Assembly: GCA_964465665.1 (NCBI GenBank)
Contig: CAYXKM010000184.1
Location: forward strand, 1-11,468
DNA: 11,468 nt
From: JAKEGN01 sp964465665
GTDB lineage: Bacteria > Pseudomonadota > Gammaproteobacteria > Steroidobacterales > Woeseiaceae
Direction of reading: 5' to 3'
How positions within the stretch are numbered: position 1 is the stretch's first letter; each line of letters opens with the position of its first letter. This document shows, one piece after another, positions 6,761 to 11,468 of the stretch. Under the pieces are notes generated by a model, which was not told the DNA's origin, searched no databases, and saw only the letters and a list, made by a program, of their open reading frames with translations. Both the position numbers and the translations under genes were made by a program.

Positions 6761-6973
6761 TTATCCACAAAAGCTGTGGATAAGATTGTGGAAGGAAATT
6801 GAGTCAGTGGGCTAAGTGAGTATTTTTAAAGCTCGCAGAACAATATGTCTATTTTGTGTCCAAATATAAAAACTAATATGTTTCAATGCTTTATGCGTGT
6901 ATTTGAACGGCTGTACTGAGTTTCGCTGCTAATTACCCGTAAATCATAGCGTGAGGCCATTCGTTGTGTATAA
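6761..6973. promoter_or_regulatory. DnaA-box cluster with AT-rich core (origin-like or DnaA-titration-like)
   Basis: TTATCCACA at 6761-6769 and its exact inverse TGTGGATAA at 6775-6783 form a head-to-head pair separated by five bases. Both equal the highest-affinity E. coli DnaA box (R1/R4 type). A third match to TTATNCACA is TGTGTATAA at 6965-6973, the inverse of TTATACACA (E. coli R2 type). Degenerate candidates are TGTGGAAGG (6787-6795) and TGTGTCCAA (6855-6863). The AT-rich stretch 6811-6905 between the boxes could be a duplex-unwinding element. Against a chromosomal origin, no dnaA, dnaN, rpmH or gidA is in the window, GATC is not dense, and the genes on both sides run the same way. Alternatives are a DARS/datA-like regulatory locus or DnaA control of rpmE. 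Confidence 0.6.
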
Positions 6974-7024
6974 GCACCGGCGCTGCGGATCGACGGCAGC
7001 ATCGGGCGGGCATCGCCGCATACC

Positions 7025-8191
7025 TCAGTCCGGCAGGAATTCGGCCTGGAGGTCATTCAGGAATTGCCATCCAAGGGAAGTCGCCTTCCAGTCGGCGCCG
7101 TTGCCGCTTTCTATGAGTCCTTTTTTTGCGGCTCGCTCCAGGCGCGGACGCAGGACGTCAAGTCGCAATCCGGTTCGCTGCCAGAGTTCAGTTTCGCTGA
7201 AACCTTCCGGCAATCGCAGCACGTTCAGCAGGTATTCGAATCCCAGGTCCCCGGCCGCGACAGCTACCGGAGGGGAACCAAACTGACGTCTCTCGGCTCG
7301 TTCCATGTAGGCGAAAGGATGAGCCGGCTTTGCATAGCGCCAGACCCCGCCATCCGTCGCCGTGAACTTTCCGTGGGCCCCTGCTCCGGCCCCCAGGTAA
7401 TCACCGAAATGCCAGTAGTTGAGATTGTGCAGGCAGCGCTCGCCCGGGCGCGCGTACGCCGATATTTCGTACTGCTCGAAGCCGGCCGCGTGCAATGTCT
7501 CCTGGCCCATTTGCTGAATGTCCCAGGCGACCTCTTCGCTCGGTAGATTTGCCGGCGGCTTGCTGTAAAACACGGTATTCGGCTCCAGCGTAAGCTGGTA
7601 ATAGGAAATGTGCGACGGCTCCAGTAACAGGGCTTGCTCGATATCTGCTTGCGCCAGCTTCAGGTCCTGCCCTGGCAATGCAAACATCAGGTCCAGATTG
7701 ATGCGGTGGAATCCGGCATCGCGTGCAGCCTGGACGGATTTCACGATCTCCGCCGGTCCGTGTATGCGGCCCAGTGATTGCAGTATGGAAGCATCGAAAC
7801 TCTGCGCACCAATTGACAGGCGATTGATGCCGGCCTCCCTGTAGCCCGGAAGATCGCCGCATTCGACGGTCCCGGGATTCGCCTCCATCGTGATCTCCGC
7901 ATCGGGCCGAACCTCGAACAATTCTCGTACGGCAGCGAGCACGCGCGCGAGTTCCGATCCTCTGAACAAGCTGGGCGTTCCGCCACCGATGAATATACTT
8001 GTAATTGACCGACCTGCTGCCCGGCCGGATTCTGCTTCCATTTCCAGGTCAGCAATCATTGCATCGACGTAGCGTTCTTTCGGAACCTGCGGGCCGGCGG
8101 TATGTGAATTGAAATCGCAGTAAGGACATTTACGCACGCACCATGGCATGTGCAAATACAGGGACAACGGGGGCAGCTCACCGGTGATCAT
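7025..8191 (-). CDS. hemW: HemW, radical-SAM heme chaperone (HemN-like)
   Basis: HemW is a cytoplasmic radical-SAM protein, long annotated as oxygen-independent coproporphyrinogen III oxidase. E. coli and Lactococcus homologues bind heme and act in heme delivery to respiratory proteins. The 388-residue product has the cluster motif CxxxCxYC at Cys18, Cys22 and Cys25, followed by DF rather than the extra cysteine of true HemN. It also shows GGGTPS (69-74), MEANPGT (102-108), GAQSF (128-132), and HNLNYW (255-260), a motif I associate with HemW. The C-terminal HemN-type domain ends near 380. The start ATG at 8191 lies five bases after the rdgB stop with no clear Shine-Dalgarno, so translation is probably coupled. 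It is the last gene of the PP2C-rph-rdgB-hemW operon. Confidence 0.94.
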   Translation of the reverse strand: MITGELPPLSLYLHMPWCVRKCPYCDFNSHTAGPQVPKERYVDAMIADLEMEAESGRAAGRSITSIFIGGGTPSLFRGSELARVLAAVRELFEVRPDAEITMEANPGTVECGDLPGYREAGINRLSIGAQSFDASILQSLGRIHGPAEIVKSVQAARDAGFHRINLDLMFALPGQDLKLAQADIEQALLLEPSHISYYQLTLEPNTVFYSKPPANLPSEEVAWDIQQMGQETLHAAGFEQYEISAYARPGERCLHNLNYWHFGDYLGAGAGAHGKFTATDGGVWRYAKPAHPFAYMERAERRQFGSPPVAVAAGDLGFEYLLNVLRLPEGFSETELWQRTGLRLDVLRPRLERAAKKGLIESGNGADWKATSLGWQFLNDLQAEFLPD

Positions 8192-8196
8192 GGTTT

Positions 8197-8829
8197 CTAA
8201 ACATGGTTTCGAACCCGCGCAACGTCCTGCAACCGGGACGCGAGGAGCCGCAACGCCTTGCCACGATGGCTTACCAGGTTCTTTTCCTCTGTTGTCAGTT
8301 CTGCCGCGCTTCTGCCGAGCGCCGGATCGTAGAACACCGGGTCGTAGCCGAATCCCCCCCTACCGGCCGGTTCCTCGAGGATAACCCCATGCCAGTCCTC
8401 CTCCGCAACCAGGGGCTCGCTGCGGTCGTCCGCCGTAACCAGCGCCGCGGCGCAGTGAAACCTCGCCTGGCGACGACCGGCCGGAACCCCCGCAAGGTCA
8501 GCGAGCAGTTTCCTGACATTGTCTTCGTCGCTTGCGTGAGCCCCGGCATAGCGGGCCGACCGTACGCCGGGTCGTCCGCGCAGAGCATCGACACACAGTC
8601 CGGAGTCGTCCGCGATCGCCATCAATCCCGATCGTCGCGCGGCGTGCCGAGCTTTCAGAAGAGCATTGCCAGCGAAAGTTTCCGCCGTTTCCGACGCGGC
8701 ATCGATGCCCAGGTCGGATTGCGCAATCATTGTCAATCCGAGCGGCTCCATGATCGCCTGTACTTCGCGCAGTTTTCCGCGATTGTTGCTCGCGAACACG
8801 CAGCGGCGGAAATCAGCGGCCGCTTTCAC
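8197..8829 (-). CDS. rdgB: dITP/XTP pyrophosphatase, RdgB/HAM1 family
   Basis: RdgB hydrolyses dITP, ITP and XTP to monophosphates and pyrophosphate, keeping deaminated purines out of DNA and RNA. Motifs in order from the chosen start: FASNNRGKLRE (substrate loop, 12-22), ETAETFAGNALLKA, ADDSGLCVDAL with the metal-binding Asp75 (E. coli Asp69), PGVRSARYAG, GGFGYDPVF and SHRGKAL. I chose the GTG at 8829, preceded by AAGG about nine bases upstream. It gives 211 residues, near the family's usual 197-200, and a 17-bp overlap with rph. The upstream in-frame ATG at 8874 would add 15 basic residues not expected in the family, overlap rph by 62 bp, and has no good ribosome binding site; it cannot be excluded. 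Pairing with rph and hemW is common in proteobacteria. Confidence 0.94.
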   Translation of the reverse strand: MKAAADFRRCVFASNNRGKLREVQAIMEPLGLTMIAQSDLGIDAASETAETFAGNALLKARHAARRSGLMAIADDSGLCVDALRGRPGVRSARYAGAHASDEDNVRKLLADLAGVPAGRRQARFHCAAALVTADDRSEPLVAEEDWHGVILEEPAGRGGFGYDPVFYDPALGRSAAELTTEEKNLVSHRGKALRLLASRLQDVARVRNHV

Positions 8830-9541
8830 CGGAAATCGCCTTGTTCTGGGTTTCGATGATCTTTCCGATGCCATCCGCCGCCAGCCTGATCAATGAATCG
8901 AATTCGTCCTTGCTGAACGCATGCCCCTCGGCGGTTCCCTGAATTTCGACAAACCTACCGGCGTCGTTCATCACCACGTTCATGTCCGTTTCCGCCTGCG
9001 AATCCTCCGCATAATCGAGATCGAGTACCGGCACGCCGGCATAGATGCCAACAGATACCGCAGCGATCTGCCCATGCAATGGATTGCTTCTCAGTTTTTT
9101 TTGATCGTACAGGCGGCTCATGGCGAGATGCAGCGCGACATACGCGCCGCTTACGGCGGCTGTCCGGGTACCGCCGTCGGCCTGCAGAACGTCGCAATCC
9201 AGCGTTACCGTTCTCTCGCCGAGAGCGGCGAGATCCGTAACCGCCCGCAACGACCGGCCGATCAGCCGCTGGATCTCCTGGGTGCGGCCGCTTTGTTTGC
9301 CCCTGGCGGCTTCGCGTCCCGATCGCGAATGCGTCGATCGCGGCAACATACCGTATTCACCGGTGACCCAGCCTTGGCCCGCCCCGCGCAGCCAGGGCGG
9401 CACACGATCCTCGATGCTTGCCGTGCACAACACACGGGTGTCACCGAACACGGCGAGTACGCTGCCTTCCGCGTGCATGGTGAAATCGGTAATGAACTGT
9501 ATCGGTCTTAGCTGATCCGGTCCGCGGCCGCTGGGTCGCAT
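8813..9541 (-). CDS. rph: RNase PH, phosphate-dependent tRNA 3' exoribonuclease
   Basis: RNase PH trims the 3' end of tRNA precursors, releasing nucleoside diphosphates by attack of phosphate, and works as a hexameric ring in the cytoplasm. The 242-residue product begins MRPSGRGPDQLRP, the family's conserved start, and contains HAEGSVL (23-29), FGDTRVLCTAS (32-42), EYGMLPRSTHSR (62-73), QEIQRLIGRSLRA, the phosphate loop DGGTRTA (122-128), and the metal-site region AEDSQAETDMNVVM (178-191). The open frame continues 20 codons upstream to 9601. Start 9541 is preferred because it matches the family N-terminus and has GAGGA six bases upstream. It follows the PP2C gene after an 81-bp gap and overlaps the start of rdgB. 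Nothing suggests loss of activity. Confidence 0.97.
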   Translation of the reverse strand: MRPSGRGPDQLRPIQFITDFTMHAEGSVLAVFGDTRVLCTASIEDRVPPWLRGAGQGWVTGEYGMLPRSTHSRSGREAARGKQSGRTQEIQRLIGRSLRAVTDLAALGERTVTLDCDVLQADGGTRTAAVSGAYVALHLAMSRLYDQKKLRSNPLHGQIAAVSVGIYAGVPVLDLDYAEDSQAETDMNVVMNDAGRFVEIQGTAEGHAFSKDEFDSLIRLAADGIGKIIETQNKAISGESGR

Positions 9542-9622
9542 GGCTAATCCTCGCTCGTCAGTTTTGCGACGCCGTTGCGGTCTTGCCGCAGGTCGCTTCA
9601 TCAGGGACTCCCAGTCCGAATC

Positions 9623-10369
9623 CTACTCGCCAATCCAGAGTAATGCGGTGCCGGTCGTGTTGTCGCTGTGCGGTGAATTGCTGGTCAGCGCTTTCAGACT
9701 CAACGCTTTGAGATTTTCCGTGACGCTGCAGTTGGCCCTGGTGGCAAGTTCCGCAATCTCGTCATCACCGATTCCGGACCACAGGCCGTCACTGCATGCG
9801 AGCAGGACATCTCCGGGCAACAGCGGTTTCTTGCGCGTAATACTCATGTCCGGTACCGGCGCATCGCCGCCGATGCAGCATTCCACGAAGTTCCGCATAG
9901 GGTGCCCCAGTGCCTCCTCCTCTGAAATGGCTCCCTCCTGAATCAGAACCTCGACATGGCTGTGATCACGCGATCTCGATATCAGTTTGCCTGCGCGCAT
10001 GTGGTAGATCCTGCTGTCACCGATGTGCGCCCAGAACGATCCGCCCTCCTGCACCAGGCAAACAGCGCAGGTTGCACGCGGCCGGAAATCGACTGCGAGC
10101 TCTGCCCCGAGCTTGACTACTTCGTCATGCGCCCGCGCCAATGCCGTGTAAAGGAAACCCTGCGGGTCGAATACCGGAAGAGGCGTCGCCATGAACATGT
10201 CCTGGACGACTTTCAGACCTGTCTCCGCGGCCCGTGCGCCATCCGAATGCCCTCCCATGCCATCGAAAACGAGCATGAGAGCCGCATCTTCAGCGACGAT
10301 CACCGCCGCACGATCCTGGTTGTCCTGCCGGTCGCCGAGTGCCGACACTTTCGCGTATTCAATCTGCAT
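9623..10369 (-). CDS. PP2C-family serine/threonine protein phosphatase
   Basis: This is a soluble metal-dependent (Mn/Mg) phosphatase that removes phosphate from Ser/Thr of target proteins. The 248 residues are a stand-alone catalytic domain, as in bacterial Stp/PppA/PrpC enzymes. Motifs present are RQDNQD (14-19), VFDGMGGHSDG with Asp36-Gly37 (metal site), THE-region replacement RATCAV (98-103), GDSRIY with Asp118, SRDHS (133-137), GHP..N (155-160), CSDGLW with Asp194, and SDNTT with Asp236. All expected metal ligands are visible. No upstream start competes: the frame before the ATG at 10369 shows no start codon in the bases checked, and the ribosome binding site is weak. It leads the leftward operon with rph, rdgB and hemW, and is divergent from yicC. 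In some betaproteobacteria, as I recall, a Ser/Thr kinase gene lies next to this phosphatase; none is visible here. Confidence 0.93.
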   Translation of the reverse strand: MQIEYAKVSALGDRQDNQDRAAVIVAEDAALMLVFDGMGGHSDGARAAETGLKVVQDMFMATPLPVFDPQGFLYTALARAHDEVVKLGAELAVDFRPRATCAVCLVQEGGSFWAHIGDSRIYHMRAGKLISRSRDHSHVEVLIQEGAISEEEALGHPMRNFVECCIGGDAPVPDMSITRKKPLLPGDVLLACSDGLWSGIGDDEIAELATRANCSVTENLKALSLKALTSNSPHSDNTTGTALLWIGE

Positions 10370-10612
10370 TGGCTGTTTGTGTTCGGATTGGCTCCGTCTT
10401 CCTTGATGGCCGTGCGTTCGAAGCGCACCGCTGCATATACATTGTTGTCAAAATTGCTCAGAATTGCCCGGAGCATCAGACCTGTTGAATTGTGCCGGCG
10501 AACCGTGCGGCTGTCTGTGAATTGCCCGGCGTAACCGGCAACCGGACGACTGCAGGCAACGACAAGCAAGAACCACAGGCGACGCCCTGTCGCCGCAAAA
10601 CCAGGGGACCTC
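10370..10612. promoter_or_regulatory. Divergent control region between the PP2C operon and yicC
   Basis: This 243-bp region must hold promoters for both directions. A perfect TTGACA lies on the leftward strand at 10451-10446, but the base run 17 positions on (GTGCGC) is not a -10, and TATATG follows after only about 10 bases. Rightward, TATACA near 10436-10441 is a weak -10 without a good -35. I therefore assign no exact promoter. A hairpin in the yicC leader is listed separately. Confidence 0.45.
10578..10594 (+). other. Hairpin in the yicC leader
   Basis: GGCGAC (10578-10583) and GTCGCC (10589-10594) form a perfect 6-bp stem with a five-base loop. It ends 18 bases before the yicC ATG and just upstream of the AGGGGA ribosome binding site (10603-10608). 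There is no T-run, so it is not a terminator. It could affect mRNA stability or translation, or be chance. Confidence 0.4.
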
Positions 10613-11468
10613 ATGTTACACAGTATGACAGGCTTTGCGAGACAGGCCGTGGTGTCGGAGACCGGCACTCTCACTTGCGAAATTCGTGCGGTCAATCACC
10701 GATATCTGGACGTGCAGTTTCGCCTTCCCGAGGAGCTTCGCAGCAAGGAAACCGACCTGCGCCAGCAGCTCGCCGCCAGCATTGCCCGCGGCAAAATTGA
10801 TTGCAGCCTGCACCTGAAGCGGCGGACCGGCACCAGCAACGACATCCGCATCAACGCAGCGCTGGTGCAGCAGGTTTGCCTGCGCGCCCAGGAGATTGGC
10901 GTCATTCTGAAGAACCGCGCAGCACCCGTCAGCCCGCTCGACGTTCTGCGCTGGCCCGGCGTTATCGAAGACCAAGAGATCGAAGCAGAGCCGCTGTTCG
11001 ATTCGGCCGCAGCTGTGCTTGCTTCCACGATCACATCGCTCGGTGAAATGCGCCAGAGCGAAGGCGCGCGCATTGCCGAGCTGCTCAGCACAAAATGCCG
11101 TGAACTTCTGTCCATCGCGGCCGGGGTTCGCACGCGCTTGCCAGCGGTACTCGATGCTGCACATCGCAAGCAAAAGGAACGCATCGAAAAGCTCGATGTG
11201 ATCGCCGATCCCGCACGCCTTGAAACCGAATTGGCACTGATTGCGCAGAAAATGGATGTCGACGAAGAACTCGACAGGCTCGAAAGTCACGTCAGTGAGA
11301 TTCGACTGGCGCTCGGAAGCAACCAGCCGGTCGGCCGTCGCCTCGATTTTCTGATGCAGGAACTGAATCGCGAGGCCAATACGCTGGGCGCGAAGTCAGC
11401 CGATACGGAAACCACCCGCGCGGCCGTTGATCTGAAAGTGCTGATCGAGCAGATGCGCGAGCAGATCC
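10613..11468 (+). CDS. yicC: YicC-family endoribonuclease (3' end cut by window edge)
   Basis: YicC/YloC proteins are stress-linked endoribonucleases; E. coli YicC has been reported to promote decay of the small RNA RyhB. The 285 visible codons, read to the last base of the window, give a product beginning MLHSMTGFARQ. Landmarks are EIRAVNHRYLDVQFRLPEELR (23-43, the family N-terminal signature), ARGKIDCSLHL, SPLDVLRWPGV, then a long helical middle part. The C-terminal signature runs through MDVDEELDRLESHV, VGRRLDFLMQELNREANTLGAKS and VLIEQMREQI. E. coli YicC ends four residues after MREQI, so only about four codons and the stop are missing. AGGGGA lies four bases before the ATG. It is divergent from the PP2C operon; gmk, which commonly follows yicC, would lie outside the window. 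Confidence 0.96.
   Translation, partial: MLHSMTGFARQAVVSETGTLTCEIRAVNHRYLDVQFRLPEELRSKETDLRQQLAASIARGKIDCSLHLKRRTGTSNDIRINAALVQQVCLRAQEIGVILKNRAAPVSPLDVLRWPGVIEDQEIEAEPLFDSAAAVLASTITSLGEMRQSEGARIAELLSTKCRELLSIAAGVRTRLPAVLDAAHRKQKERIEKLDVIADPARLETELALIAQKMDVDEELDRLESHVSEIRLALGSNQPVGRRLDFLMQELNREANTLGAKSADTETTRAAVDLKVLIEQMREQI

Larger units (their letters stand above)
6631..7024. other. Gene-free region between rpmE and hemW with an AT-rich core
   Basis: The gap is 394 bp with no credible gene on either strand. Next to rpmE it carries that gene's leader and promoter. From 6761 it carries consensus DnaA boxes, and from about 6811 to 6900 it is roughly 70 percent AT by my count (76 percent over 6841-6890), against a GC-rich background. 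The last 60 bases before the hemW stop are GC-rich again and contain GCATCG twice. No clear intrinsic terminator for the leftward hemW operon was found here. Confidence 0.7.

Noticed and set aside
6761..6783. The DnaA-box palindrome as an intrinsic terminator
   Set aside because: The stem is AT-rich and no T-run follows in either direction. The exact match of both arms to the DnaA consensus explains it better.
9542..9601. Twenty-codon N-terminal extension of rph
   Set aside because: RNase PH normally begins MRPSGR, and a GAGGA ribosome binding site sits right before that Met. The extension is Arg-rich and atypical.
10446..10451. TTGACA on the leftward strand as the -35 of the PP2C promoter
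   Set aside because: No -10 occurs at 16-18 bp spacing; the nearest TATATG is only about 10 bp away.
10300..10695. Leftward 131-codon frame upstream of the PP2C gene, with a short hydrophobic stretch
   Set aside because: It overlaps the PP2C coding start and the yicC start in other frames, and has no family resemblance.
1..11468. Mobile elements, CRISPR arrays, tRNA or rRNA genes, toxin-antitoxin or defence genes
   Set aside because: Reading both strands showed no regularly spaced repeats, transposase or integrase motifs, cloverleaf pattern or small paired genes. The credible coding sequences are core housekeeping or pilus genes plus one unknown.

Overview
The window is a stretch of bacterial core genome. 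By eye it is moderately GC-rich (high 50s percent), gene-dense and free of mobile genes. The gene set and order point to a gammaproteobacterium outside the Enterobacterales: a pilM-pilN type IV pilus operon divergent from the PBP1A gene mrcA, then a type II citrate synthase, ribosomal protein L31, and a PP2C/rph/rdgB/hemW cluster divergent from yicC. I cannot name the genus from sequence alone.

Left part (1-4874). pilN (cut by the left edge) and pilM run leftward. Across a 394-bp divergent control region, mrcA and a small conserved gene of unknown function run rightward, 15 bp apart. The control region holds a CRP/Vfr-type site (GTGA-N6-TCAC). It lies exactly 41.5 bp upstream of the start point predicted from an extended -10 on the pilM side. 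A perfect 14-bp palindrome lies in a candidate mrcA promoter.

Middle (4875-7024). The unknown gene and gltA converge on a 71-bp unit bounded by imperfect inverted repeats of a GGGGTCAG-type sequence, resembling REP-like repeats. gltA and rpmE both run leftward and are separated by a likely rpmE terminator. Between rpmE and hemW lies a 394-bp gap without genes. It contains two perfect head-to-head DnaA boxes, a third consensus box 182 bp further on, and an AT-rich stretch between them. This origin-like or DnaA-titration-like locus is the most unusual item in the window.

Right part (7025-11468). A leftward operon, in transcription order PP2C phosphatase, rph, rdgB, hemW, has a short gap, an overlap and a 5-bp gap at its junctions. 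It combines a signalling phosphatase with tRNA 3' trimming, clean-up of non-canonical purine nucleotides, and a heme-handling radical-SAM protein. yicC, an endoribonuclease gene, is divergent from it and is cut by the right edge a few codons before its expected end.

No tRNA, rRNA, CRISPR array, insertion sequence or prophage gene was seen. The protein-coding content is ordinary, so the items worth a second look are mostly in the intergenic regions.
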